A DNA stretch of 64,000 nt from assembly GCA_963744935.1 (NCBI GenBank), contig CAVUVM010000004.1:62001-126000 (forward strand). The letters run 5' to 3'. Position 1 is the first letter of the stretch. The number at the start of each line of letters is the position of its first letter. The notes below the pieces were generated by a model. It saw only the letters and a list, made by a program, of their open reading frames with translations, was not told the DNA's origin and did not search any database. The stretch is from Bog-473 sp963744935. Its GTDB lineage: Bacteria; Actinomycetota; Acidimicrobiia; Acidimicrobiales; RAAP-2. Shown piece by piece: positions 9,135 through 17,102 of this stretch. Made by a program: the position numbers and the translations under genes.

Positions 9135-9977
9135 TTAGTAGCCGTACCCGCCCCCGCCTGTCGTGGTGGGTGTGGTGGTCGGCGGGGGCGACGTCATCGG
9201 TGTCGTGGTCGGCGGGGGCGATGTCGGCGGCGGGTTCGTCGGGGGCGGTGAAGTCGACTGCGTCGCCGGCATCTGCGAGACCGGCGGACTGGACGGCGTC
9301 GCCCCGGGCGAGCCCTGCGGCGTCGAGGTCGGCGGCTGCGTGCTCGCGCTGGTGGGGGCGGAGGTCGACGTCGAAGACGGGCTCGCGTGCGCAGCCGTGG
9401 CCGCACCGGCCGCCGGAATGCCGCTCTTCAGCACCGCGAACCATTCGCCGGCGATCGCCTGCCCCTTGGCTTGCCCCTTCTTTTTGTCGCCCTCGAAGCG
9501 ATAGAGGGCGACGTTGTGGAACGCGACCTGCCAGCGTCCGTTGCCGACCTTGATCAGCGAGAGCGCCTTCACCCCCTTGGGGCCGTTGATGTGGGTCCCT
9601 TTCGCCGCCAATAGCGGCGGCCAGACCTTGGCGCAGGCCCCCGTACACGTCGATCCTCCGGCCGGGTCTTTGGTGAAGCGGTACAGCGTGAGACCGGACG
9701 CCGTGGTGAGCACGGTCCCGATGTGCGACACGCTGGCCGTCGAGACGGTGATTGTCTTGGCGTGAGGGCTGGTCGCTCCCGCCGGTGCGGCCTGAACCGT
9801 GAGCGCGAGGCCGGTCCCCAACCCTGCCCCCAGCCCGAGCCCGGCCGTCAGCGCAAGGGCGAGCCGCGCCGGCGTTGCGAAGAGGGCCCCGGCCGGGGCC
9901 CTCCACGCTCTCCCACCACTGAGAGCATCTCGGCCGGCGAGCCTGCGTGCTCGCCGCGCCGTTGCTGGTGTCGCCAT
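9135..9977 (-). CDS. Secreted COG4315 (PF03640-type repeat) protein with Pro/Thr tail
   Basis: The 280-residue product has a basic N-terminus and a hydrophobic segment near residues 35-60, consistent with export. Two PF03640-type units follow: a first with SGLTLYRF, STCTGACAKVWPPLL, and a second with NVALYRFEGDKKKGQAKGQ. The CxGxC-WPP motif is typical. The last 80 residues are almost pure Ser/Thr/Pro ending in GGGGYGY, a likely wall-spanning spacer. Function is unknown in the family. The ATG at 9977 follows AAGGACG. A shorter lipoprotein paralogue is encoded at 38572-39165. Confidence 0.8.
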   Translation of the reverse strand: MATPATARRARRLAGRDALSGGRAWRAPAGALFATPARLALALTAGLGLGAGLGTGLALTVQAAPAGATSPHAKTITVSTASVSHIGTVLTTASGLTLYRFTKDPAGGSTCTGACAKVWPPLLAAKGTHINGPKGVKALSLIKVGNGRWQVAFHNVALYRFEGDKKKGQAKGQAIAGEWFAVLKSGIPAAGAATAAHASPSSTSTSAPTSASTQPPTSTPQGSPGATPSSPPVSQMPATQSTSPPPTNPPPTSPPPTTTPMTSPPPTTTPTTTGGGGYGY

Positions 9978-10100
9978 GTCGAGTCGTCCTTTCGTCTTGT
10001 CTCGTCTCGTCGCCTTCGCGGTGCTCCCGGGGAGGTCATACGGTCTGAGGCCGGACCCGGATTGCGGCGTATCCTGGGACCGAGATCCAGGAGGCAGGTC

Positions 10101-10694
10101 ATGACAGGCAGCACCGGCCGATTCGAGCTGCGGGGCATCAACCATCTCGCCCTCGTCTGCCGCGACATGGAGCAGACGGTCGACTTCTACACCAATGTGC
10201 TCGGCATGCCGCTGGTCAAGACCATCGCGTTGCCCGCCGGCATGGGTCAGCACTTCTTCTTCGACTGCGGCGGCGGCGACTGCCTCGCCTTCTTTTGGTT
10301 CCCCGACGCGCCCGACGGTGTGCCCGGGGTCAGCGCACCAGCGGCGCGACCTGATCAAGGCGACCTGACGAGCGCCATCGGGTCCATGAACCACGTTGCC
10401 TTCGATGTGGCGCCCGAGAAGATCGAGGAATATCGCGACCGTCTCCTCGCGGCGGGCATCGACTGCACCGAAATCGCGAATCACGACGACTCCGAATGGG
10501 GCATCAGCGACGCCATGCATTCGGGCGTCTTCGTGCGCAGCATCTACTTCCAGGACCCCGACGGCATCCTGCTCGAGTTCGCCTGCTGGATGCGCGAGTT
10601 CACCCTCTCCGACGTCTCGCACACGCCGGCCCGGGCCGTCGACGCCAACCTGGCGGCCGGGTCCGGGCTCCCGACCGAGCCGACGCCCGTCTGA
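10101..10694 (+). CDS. VOC (glyoxalase/bleomycin resistance/dioxygenase) superfamily protein
   Basis: The 197-residue product has paired beta-alpha-beta-beta-beta modules. His15 in INHLALV, His98 in MNHVAFDV and Glu159 in DGILLEF occupy the metal-ligand positions of the superfamily, and FQDPDGI is the usual turn before the last strand. Members are dioxygenases, isomerases or lyases acting with Fe, Mn, Zn or Ni. GGAGG precedes the ATG at 10101. It heads a three-gene plus-strand group (VOC, CMD, RDHSWG protein) that may act on an aromatic or lipid-derived substrate; this is inference from neighbours. Confidence 0.85.
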   Translation: MTGSTGRFELRGINHLALVCRDMEQTVDFYTNVLGMPLVKTIALPAGMGQHFFFDCGGGDCLAFFWFPDAPDGVPGVSAPAARPDQGDLTSAIGSMNHVAFDVAPEKIEEYRDRLLAAGIDCTEIANHDDSEWGISDAMHSGVFVRSIYFQDPDGILLEFACWMREFTLSDVSHTPARAVDANLAAGSGLPTEPTPV

Positions 10695-10723
10695 TTCGTC
10701 CGCGGACGCCCACCCCCCTAACG

Positions 10724-11362
10724 ATGCCCCGCCTCCACCAGGTCCCCAAGGACGAAGCCACCGCGCCCATCGTCACCACCATGTACGAGTGGCTTTTCGA
10801 GGGACGCGACCCCGTTGCCGAACCAGGTCGATGGGACGGCACGACGGGTGACTGGTGGACCGTCTTCGCCAACAGCCCCGACATCCTCGATCACTGTGTC
10901 AAAGGATTCGGCCTCTACCAGTCGCCGACGCGCACGCTCGATCCGAAGCTCCGCGAGCTCGGCCAGATCCGCGCTGGCTGGGCCGCCGGCAGCCAGTTCG
11001 TCTTCAGCCAGCACGCCAAGTCGATGCGCGAGCTCGGCATGCCCGAGGCACAGATCACGCACATCCCCGCCTGGTCGACGGCCCCCGACGGCACGTACAG
11101 CGCAGCCGAGCGCGCCGTGCTGGCCTACACCGACTGCCTCGTCTACGACCACGGCCGCGTCCCGGACCAGCTCTTCGCCGAGCTGCACCGCCACCTGAAC
11201 GACGTCGCCATCCTCGAGCTGACCTACATCACCACGCTGTATTTTCAGCACGCCGTGATGTCCAAGGCCCTCCGCACCGAGTTCGACGACCGCGACGATC
11301 CCGTCGTCGAGGTGTCGGGCCCTGAGGGGGCCAGCGCAATGCATCCCGGGCCGCGTCGGTGA
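10724..11362 (+). CDS. Carboxymuconolactone decarboxylase / AhpD-like family protein
   Basis: The 212-residue all-helical product resembles the CMD family: LDPKLRELGQIRAGWAAGSQ, then FVFSQHAKSMRELG, then YSAAERAVLAYTDCL and a C-terminal LELTYITTLYFQHAV. The histidine in SQHAK is retained, while the CxxC pair found in AhpD peroxidases is absent, so a disulfide-based activity is unlikely and a decarboxylase or unknown role is more plausible. It starts 29 bases after the VOC gene and its stop overlaps the next GTG. Confidence 0.8.
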   Translation: MPRLHQVPKDEATAPIVTTMYEWLFEGRDPVAEPGRWDGTTGDWWTVFANSPDILDHCVKGFGLYQSPTRTLDPKLRELGQIRAGWAAGSQFVFSQHAKSMRELGMPEAQITHIPAWSTAPDGTYSAAERAVLAYTDCLVYDHGRVPDQLFAELHRHLNDVAILELTYITTLYFQHAVMSKALRTEFDDRDDPVVEVSGPEGASAMHPGPRR

Positions 11363-12333
11363 GGGCGCCTCACACCGTTGTGCCCTCAGACGAGGGCCGT
11401 CACGAACCCGACGCGGAGGGCCTGTGGAACGAGTCGTACTACTGCGACTTCGTCACGGACGACGGCGCACTCGGCGGGTGGCTGCGCCTCGGGCTCTACC
11501 CCAACCGCGAGGTCGCCTGGTGGACAGCCTGGGTCGTCCGCCCCGGATCCCCCGGCATCTGCTCCGTCGACTACCGGGCGCCGGTGCCACCGGGCGACAC
11601 CTTGGTGTCGGAGTCCCCCATCGACGGCCACCGCGGCGGGCGCATCGAGATCGACCTGCGCCGACCACTCGAAGAGTTCCGCCTCGCCGCCCACGTGCCG
11701 GGCACCGCCGTGACCAACCCGGCCGACGTCTACGCCAAGGGCGAGCACGATGCCGGTCCGGCCGTCGACCTCGATCTGGACCTCACGTGGACGACGGACG
11801 GCTCGGCCTATCACTACGAGCTCACCACGCGCTACGAGATCCCGTGCAACGTCGCCGGCGCCGTCACGATCGACGGTCGGACGTTCGGCGTGGACGGGCA
11901 GGGCCAGCGCGATCACTCGTGGGGCGTGCGCGACTGGTGGGCGTTCGGATGGTGTTGGTGCTCCATGCGGCTCGACGACGGCACGCGCCTCCACCTGGCC
12001 GACATCCGCATGCCTGGAATGCCCGTGTTCTTCGGCTACGTCCAGACGCCGGGAAAGGTGCACCCCGTCACCGCGCTGTCCGTGACCGAGGAGATCGGCG
12101 AGTACGGCTTTCCCACCGCCGCCCGGGTCGAGATCGCCGCGGCACCCGAACACGACCTCGGTCTCGACGTGACGCCGGTCGCGTTCGGCCCGGTCCTGCT
12201 GCGCGACGACGACCCGGCCGCGGGCGCCCACCCCCGCACGAGTCGCTTCCCCCGAGCCATGGTGACCTGTCGCGCCGACGACGGCCGCTCCGGTTCGGGC
12301 TGGATCGAGTGGAACCAACCTGATCCAATCTGA
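11359..12333 (+). CDS. DUF7064-like protein with RDHSWG motif
   Basis: The 324-residue product is rich in beta strands and contains GQGQRDHSWGVRDWW near its middle, the conserved core of a family of actinobacterial and proteobacterial proteins related in fold to carotenoid hydratase (CrtC/AttH-like double lipocalin). No activity is established for this branch as far as I know. It starts with GTG at 11359, overlapping the upstream stop (GTGA), so it is translationally coupled to the CMD gene. Its last codons and stop lie inside a 10-bp tandem repeat. Confidence 0.65.
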   Translation: MRAPHTVVPSDEGRHEPDAEGLWNESYYCDFVTDDGALGGWLRLGLYPNREVAWWTAWVVRPGSPGICSVDYRAPVPPGDTLVSESPIDGHRGGRIEIDLRRPLEEFRLAAHVPGTAVTNPADVYAKGEHDAGPAVDLDLDLTWTTDGSAYHYELTTRYEIPCNVAGAVTIDGRTFGVDGQGQRDHSWGVRDWWAFGWCWCSMRLDDGTRLHLADIRMPGMPVFFGYVQTPGKVHPVTALSVTEEIGEYGFPTAARVEIAAAPEHDLGLDVTPVAFGPVLLRDDDPAAGAHPRTSRFPRAMVTCRADDGRSGSGWIEWNQPDPI

Positions 12334-12356
12334 TCCAATCTGATCCAATCTGATCC
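12320..12356. repeat. Short tandem repeat, 10-bp unit
   Basis: The unit CTGATCCAAT occurs three times in a row and is followed by a partial fourth copy. The stop codon of the upstream gene lies in the second unit, so the gene end itself is made of repeat sequence. Each unit supplies a TGA in one frame. Confidence 0.9.
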
Positions 12357-12401
12357 GGGTCAGTAGGCTGGGCATCAGCTCGCCGCCGATAGCCTTTTTG
12401 G

Positions 12402-13235
12402 GTGGCTGGGAACGGAGGATCTCCTCGTGCGCCTGCGGGCCCGCACGTTCCGTGCGACCGTCGCCTCCCGCGCCTCACCGCGCCCGTCGCCGCACTCTCG
12501 TTGAGCGCCGCGCTCGCGGCCGGCGCCGCGTTCGCGGCCGTCGGCGCGTTCGGCGCGTTCGGCGCATCCGCCGCCACGACCGGATCCCCCGCTACCACCA
12601 CGATCACCACCGGGTCGGCCTCGTCCCACCCCACCGAGGCGGACGAATGGGTGGTCAAGGCCTTCGATGCGGAGGAGAAACTCGGCAGCGTGCGCATAGA
12701 AGGAAAGGTCACGCAGGGCAAGAGCGTGATCGTGCTCGACCTGCTGGTCAACGGCGACGGGGAGGGTGGTGGCGTCTTCGTCCAGCAGGGCAACGTGATC
12801 AAGATCGAACGGGTCGGCACGATGCTCTACCTCAACGCGCCCAAGAGGTTCTGGTCGACGCACGCCAGCGTGGCCCAGACCGACGCCTACGGCGGCAAGT
12901 GGATCGAGCTGTCCGCGCTCGACCCGGGCTTCGTGTCCTTCGACCAGTTCCTCGACGCGGCCGATGTGGTCAACGCCGTCTTCCGCGGCTACAGCGCCCC
13001 CTTGACGCTGAGCAAGCCGACCAGATTTGGTGGCCACAAAGTCGTCGTCGTCAAGGACACGGTCACCAACACCGGCAAGCGCAGTACGGGCCTCGTGTAC
13101 ATCGCCACCGCCAGCCCCCACTACGTCTACAAGATCGTCGACGACACGCCGGATCAGACGAGCACCCTCGTGTTCAACAACTACGGCAAGGCTGTCCCTC
13201 TTACCGTCCCGCCCGAGCCGATCAACATCTCCTGA
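12402..13235 (+). CDS. Secreted protein of unknown function
   Basis: The 277-residue product has an N-terminal hydrophobic Ala/Gly/Phe-rich segment (about residues 26-58) that looks like an export signal, then a Thr/Ser-rich linker. The mature part is beta-rich with KLGSVRIEGKV, GTMLYLNAPKRFW and YGGKWIELSAL, a layout reminiscent of LppX/LprG-like lipid-carrier domains, but there is no lipobox cysteine and the resemblance is only by eye. The GTG at 12402 is the only start before the signal segment with the right frame; its ribosome binding site is weak. Confidence 0.6.
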   Translation: MAGNGGSPRAPAGPHVPCDRRLPRLTAPVAALSLSAALAAGAAFAAVGAFGAFGASAATTGSPATTTITTGSASSHPTEADEWVVKAFDAEEKLGSVRIEGKVTQGKSVIVLDLLVNGDGEGGGVFVQQGNVIKIERVGTMLYLNAPKRFWSTHASVAQTDAYGGKWIELSALDPGFVSFDQFLDAADVVNAVFRGYSAPLTLSKPTRFGGHKVVVVKDTVTNTGKRSTGLVYIATASPHYVYKIVDDTPDQTSTLVFNNYGKAVPLTVPPEPINIS

Positions 13236-13249
13236 ATCCGCGAGACATG

Positions 13250-13288
13250 AGTCCGCGGCTCAACAGTCCGCGGCTCACCAGTCCGCGG
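13250..13288. repeat. Short tandem repeat, 15-bp unit containing CCGCGG
   Basis: Three units of AGTCCGCGGCTCAAC-type sequence, the last truncated, lie between the convergent ends of the secreted protein gene and the AIM24 gene. Each unit holds the palindrome CCGCGG. It could act as weak structured RNA at the shared 3' end, or be neutral slippage. Confidence 0.85.
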
Positions 13289-13300
13289 AGTGTCCGATCG

Positions 13301-14065
13301 TTACTTGAACATGTCGCCCAGGATCTTGGCGCCCCCAATGCCGGCGGCCGCGCCCTCGACGCCGTGGTGGTCGTCGCGGTCGGGCATGTACTCGCTGATG
13401 ACGCCGGCCAGGATGGGCAGCGGCATCGACTGCAGCCAGATGCGACCCGGGCCCGTCAACACGGCGAAGTGGTGCCCGTCGGAGCCCATGTAGCGGTTGG
13501 CCATGCCGGGCACCTTCTGCACCGAGAAGGTGACCGAAGCCTGGAAGAGGCCGGCGTGGCCGGGGTGCACCCGCATCGTCTGGCCGGCGGCCAGGTCGTA
13601 GACGATCACCTCGCCCGAGAGGTCGATGAAGGCGCGACCGCTTCCGCCGACCTTCTGGAGGATGAAGCCCTCGCCGCCGAAGATGCCCCCGCGGAATGAC
13701 TGCTGGAATCCCATGGACAGCTCGATCCCGGGCGTGGCCGCCATGAAACCATGCCGGTGGACCATGAACTCGTTGCCCGGCGCAACATCGATCGGGAGGA
13801 TGTGACCGGGGAACTTGGAGGCGAAGGCGATCGAGCCGGGACCTCCTTGTGCGGTGTACGTCGTCATCATGAAGCTGGCGCCGGAGACGGCCCGCTTGAC
13901 GGCTCCCATGATGCCTTTGCCGCCCATGCCGCCGCCGGTGTTGGTGGCCATTTGGACTGCGTCTGACATCCAGCTGAACTCGCCGGCCTCGGACACGACG
14001 GACTCGCCGTCGGCGAGCGAGAGCTCGAGCACCGGCATTGTCGTTCCGTGGATCGTCTCTTCCAT
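13301..14065 (-). CDS. AIM24 / TIGR00266 family protein
   Basis: The 254-residue product matches the AIM24 family: GESVVSEAGEFSWMS at the start, then a glycine-rich NTGGGMGGKGIMG stretch, FMVHRHGFMAATPGIELSM and GGEGFILQKVGGSGRAFID. Members form a double-stranded beta-helix and are found across bacteria and in mitochondria; biochemical function is unclear. The ATG at 14065 is favoured because AAGGAGG lies five bases upstream; an in-frame start six codons earlier has no such site. Confidence 0.85.
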   Translation of the reverse strand: MEETIHGTTMPVLELSLADGESVVSEAGEFSWMSDAVQMATNTGGGMGGKGIMGAVKRAVSGASFMMTTYTAQGGPGSIAFASKFPGHILPIDVAPGNEFMVHRHGFMAATPGIELSMGFQQSFRGGIFGGEGFILQKVGGSGRAFIDLSGEVIVYDLAAGQTMRVHPGHAGLFQASVTFSVQKVPGMANRYMGSDGHHFAVLTGPGRIWLQSMPLPILAGVISEYMPDRDDHHGVEGAAAGIGGAKILGDMFK

Positions 14066-14301
14066 CGTGGCCTCCTTATCCATCCGTCTCGGTTCGGGAC
14101 ATCGGGGTGCAGCGCCCAGTCCCCCTCTTCGATCGGAAAACGGTCTTCGCCTTCGATATCGGTCTTTGCTCTCGGGTTCCTTATGGCTTTCCCTCGCGGA
14201 TCCCTGCGCAGAGACCCACCCAGCGTTCTAATCCATCACGACCGCCCATGCTCGGACTATCCCTGTGCTGCGCCGGTGATGTGCGCCGGCCGCGTGCTCC
14301 G

Positions 14302-15207
14302 TCAGGTCGCGGCCGCGCCGCCGGGGAGCCCCGCGTCGGCCGGCGGGAGGAACCGGCCGGGACCGTGCGCTCCCGAGATCAGGCGCTCGGCCAGCGACAC
14401 CTCGACGAGGCCGAGGGCAATGCCGAATGCCGCACCCAGGACGAAGTTGGTCAAGAACACCAAGAAGATGGACTCCTTGGGCACCACGTCCGCGATCAGG
14501 ACCACGACCTCGTGCTCGAGGGCCAGCGGGATGGTCACCATCGTGAAGACCAGCCAGAAGTTCGGCCAGACGACGCGCACCGAGCGCCGAAAGGCGTCGG
14601 GCACCGAGGAGTCGAGCAGGTTGATCAGCGGGCCGACGAGGGCGGTGAGCGTGCCGACGACGAGGCCCGGAATAACGAGGAACAGCGCGAAGAAGGCGCC
14701 GAGCACGAGGAGGAGCACCTCCGCCAACAGGAGCCGCACCCAGGGCAACGTGGCCAGGACCCGGCTCACCGGCTGGGGCATCTGGTTGCGCTCCACCGCG
14801 CCCACCAGGCGCTCGAGCATGCCGCTGTAGAAGGTGAGCCCCAGGGTCGAGACGCCGAGGAACACGACCCCCGAAATCGACTCCAGGCCCAGGTGATCGA
14901 CGGCGATCTCGGTGAACCAGGTGCTCTGGAACGCATCGAGGCCGAAGATCACCAGGGCGGGGACGATGACACGGCCCGGCTCGAGGCGGGCCGTCCTCCA
15001 GGCCATGGACACCAGCTCGAGGGGATGCAGCGGATGGCGGTCGGGATGGTGGCGCCGGGCAGGCGCGCTCGAGCGGTCGTAGCGGGCCCGGCGCAGTCGG
15101 TGCTTCCTGGGGCGCTCCTGTTGCTTCTCGGTCGGGCCCCCGGGAGCGGGCAGCGGGTTCAACAGGTCGTCGAGGTCGGCGGTCGCGTCCTCGTCGGATG
15201 GGCTCAT
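14302..15207 (-). CDS. Multi-pass membrane protein of unknown function
   Basis: The 301-residue product has a charged, Arg-rich cytoplasmic N-terminus of about 75 residues, then at least five hydrophobic segments, among them VIVPALVIFGLDAF, LLLAEVLLLVLGAFFALFLV and FLTNFVLGAAFGIALGL. No known transporter motif was seen. Its start overlaps the stop of the upstream methyltransferase gene by four bases (ATGA), so the two are probably co-expressed. It ends with a Pro/Ala/Gly tail. Confidence 0.7.
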   Translation of the reverse strand: MSPSDEDATADLDDLLNPLPAPGGPTEKQQERPRKHRLRRARYDRSSAPARRHHPDRHPLHPLELVSMAWRTARLEPGRVIVPALVIFGLDAFQSTWFTEIAVDHLGLESISGVVFLGVSTLGLTFYSGMLERLVGAVERNQMPQPVSRVLATLPWVRLLLAEVLLLVLGAFFALFLVIPGLVVGTLTALVGPLINLLDSSVPDAFRRSVRVVWPNFWLVFTMVTIPLALEHEVVVLIADVVPKESIFLVFLTNFVLGAAFGIALGLVEVSLAERLISGAHGPGRFLPPADAGLPGGAAAT

Positions 15208-15905
15208 GCGGGCAGAAAACCGTCGCCGACGAAGTCGAAGAGATTTGCCGCCGGATCGAACGCCGGTGGCTCACCGGCGAAGCGGTGCCGGCCGACCGCG
15301 AGCACGAAGCCGTCGGGATCCTCGAAGGCCACCTCTTCGAACCCGGCGGCGGCGAAATCGGCCCGGATGGACGGCGTGGCGTCGGGCGGGCGTCGGTGCC
15401 GGGTCCAGATCACCTCGGACCCCCGTCGACAGAATCCCCGGAGCCCCTCGACGGTGCGGGTGATGTCCGCCGAACCGATGTTCCCGAATACACCGCACAC
15501 CAGCACCAGGTCGGCCGGAACCTGGGGCTCGTACCAGCGGCACAGCGAGGCGTCCCCCTCCACTATCCGCACCTGATCGCGCACACCCGAGGATGCAGCC
15601 CGGTCGTCGGCAAAGGCGACGAGTCCAGGATCGAGCTCGACGAGCAGGGCCGAGACATCGGTCCGCCGCGGATGCGTCGCCACCACGTCGATCACGTCGC
15701 GCCCCTGCCCGGCACACATGCTCACGATCCGGATCGGCCCCCGGTGCCCTGAGGGCACCCCGTCGAGGAAGTCCCTGACCATCCCTTGCACCAGCGCCAG
15801 CCGGAGCGACAACGGCGAGTCGGGGTTCTCGTAGGCCGCGTGCCAACGCACCCAGTGCGAATCGTCAGACCCCGAGGCCGCTTCTGGATGGTCCCCGAGG
15901 GCCAT
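15204..15905 (-). CDS. Class I SAM-dependent methyltransferase-like protein
   Basis: The 233-residue product has a Rossmann methyltransferase core: motif I as IVSMCAGQGRDVIDVV, an acidic strand end at LLVELDPGLVAF, EGDASL as the adenine-side loop and DLVLVCGVFGNI as motif IV. The C-terminal half keeps the order of a class I enzyme. The substrate is unknown; neither a nucleic acid nor a small-molecule signature is visible. It is divergent from the DNA adenine methylase gene, whose start is only 54 bp away, so both promoters lie in that gap. Confidence 0.75.
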   Translation of the reverse strand: MALGDHPEAASGSDDSHWVRWHAAYENPDSPLSLRLALVQGMVRDFLDGVPSGHRGPIRIVSMCAGQGRDVIDVVATHPRRTDVSALLVELDPGLVAFADDRAASSGVRDQVRIVEGDASLCRWYEPQVPADLVLVCGVFGNIGSADITRTVEGLRGFCRRGSEVIWTRHRRPPDATPSIRADFAAAGFEEVAFEDPDGFVLAVGRHRFAGEPPAFDPAANLFDFVGDGFLPA

Positions 15906-15959
15906 GACGACCCATCGTAGGGTGGGCTGCGTGACCGCCCCGACCGGGCACGCTCGGCT

Positions 15960-17102
15960 GTGATCAAGTACATCGGATCGAAGCGCCGCCTCGTCCCGGT
16001 TCTCGCCCGCATCTGCGAGGCCTCCGGCGCCCGCAGCGCGCTCGACCTCTTCACGGGCACCACCCGCGTGGCCCAGGCCTTCAAGGCACAGGGCGTGCAC
16101 GTCACCGCCGTCGACAGCGCTCGCTATGCCCACGCCTTCGCCCGCACCTACATCGAGGCGGATGCCGCCACCACCGATTCGGGTGCCCTCGGGGCGGCGA
16201 TCACCCACCTCAACTCGTTGCCGGGCAAGGAGGGCTACGTCACCGAGACGTTCAGCCGTCAGGCCCGGTTCTTCCAACCGCACAACGCGATGCGGATAGA
16301 TGCCGCCCGGGACGCCATCGACTCGGAGTATGCGGGGTCACCTCTGTTCCCCCTCCTGTTGACGTCGTTGATCGAGGCGGCCGACCGGGTGGACTCGACC
16401 ACCGGCGTGCAGATGGCCTACGTCAAGGCGTGGGCGCCGCGGTCGTACAACCCCCTCGAGCTGCGCGTGCCCGAGCTGCTCGTGGGCGGCGGTCGCGCCA
16501 TCCGAGGCGATGCCATCGAGCTCGTGCATGGATCGAGCCTGGGCCACGTCGACATGGCATACCTCGATCCGCCGTACAACCAACACCGGTATTTCACCAA
16601 CTACCACGTGTGGGAGACGTTGGTCGCCTGGGACGCGCCTGAGTCATACGGCGTCGCCCGCAAACGGGTGGACTCCCGCGACCCGTCGACGAGATCCGCC
16701 TTCAACTCGAAGCGGACGATGCCCGGCGCGCTCGCCTCGGTGGTCGCCGCGGTGGACTGCGACCTGCTGGTGCTCTCCTACAACGACGAGTCCTGGCTCG
16801 AGCTCGAGGAGCTCGAGGTGATGTGCGGCGCAGGAGGGCGGCGCGACGTGGCGACGCTCGCCTTCGACTCGACTCGCTACGTCGGCGCCCGCATCGGCAT
16901 CTTCGACCCATCCGGGCGCAAGGTCGGGCGGGTGAGCCATCTCTCCAACCAGGAGTTGCTGGTCATCGCCGGCGACCCATCGGTGGTGCGCCGGGTCGTC
17001 AAGTCGGTCGACTCGACGCCACTCGGATCGAATCGTCCCTCGGCGGCGCAGGCCGTGACGGTCAGCGCGCCCCGCGCCGATCGACTACAACAGACAACGT
17101 GA
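15960..17102 (+). CDS. D12-class DNA adenine-N6 methyltransferase
   Basis: The 380-residue product has the ordered motifs of D12-type adenine methylases: KYIGSKRRLV at the N-terminus (binds SAM phosphate side), DLFTGTTRVAQAF (motif I) and YLDPPYNQHRYF (DPPY catalytic motif IV). It transfers methyl from SAM to adenine N6 in a DNA site that cannot be read here. No restriction enzyme gene is adjacent, so it looks like an orphan methylase. Its stop overlaps the GTG of the PPK2 gene. The GTG at 15960 puts the first motif at residue 3, normal for the family. Confidence 0.85.
   Translation: MIKYIGSKRRLVPVLARICEASGARSALDLFTGTTRVAQAFKAQGVHVTAVDSARYAHAFARTYIEADAATTDSGALGAAITHLNSLPGKEGYVTETFSRQARFFQPHNAMRIDAARDAIDSEYAGSPLFPLLLTSLIEAADRVDSTTGVQMAYVKAWAPRSYNPLELRVPELLVGGGRAIRGDAIELVHGSSLGHVDMAYLDPPYNQHRYFTNYHVWETLVAWDAPESYGVARKRVDSRDPSTRSAFNSKRTMPGALASVVAAVDCDLLVLSYNDESWLELEELEVMCGAGGRRDVATLAFDSTRYVGARIGIFDPSGRKVGRVSHLSNQELLVIAGDPSVVRRVVKSVDSTPLGSNRPSAAQAVTVSAPRADRLQQTT

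Noticed and set aside
13250..13288. CRISPR-like or attachment-site repeat
   Set aside because: It is a simple 15-bp tandem repeat without spacers.
14038..15576. 512-codon plus-strand open frame
   Set aside because: It lies antisense to the membrane protein and methyltransferase pair and has the composition of a shadow frame.
15960..17102. Restriction-modification system
   Set aside because: The adenine methylase has no restriction endonuclease or specificity gene beside it; PPK2 and an LLM enzyme follow.
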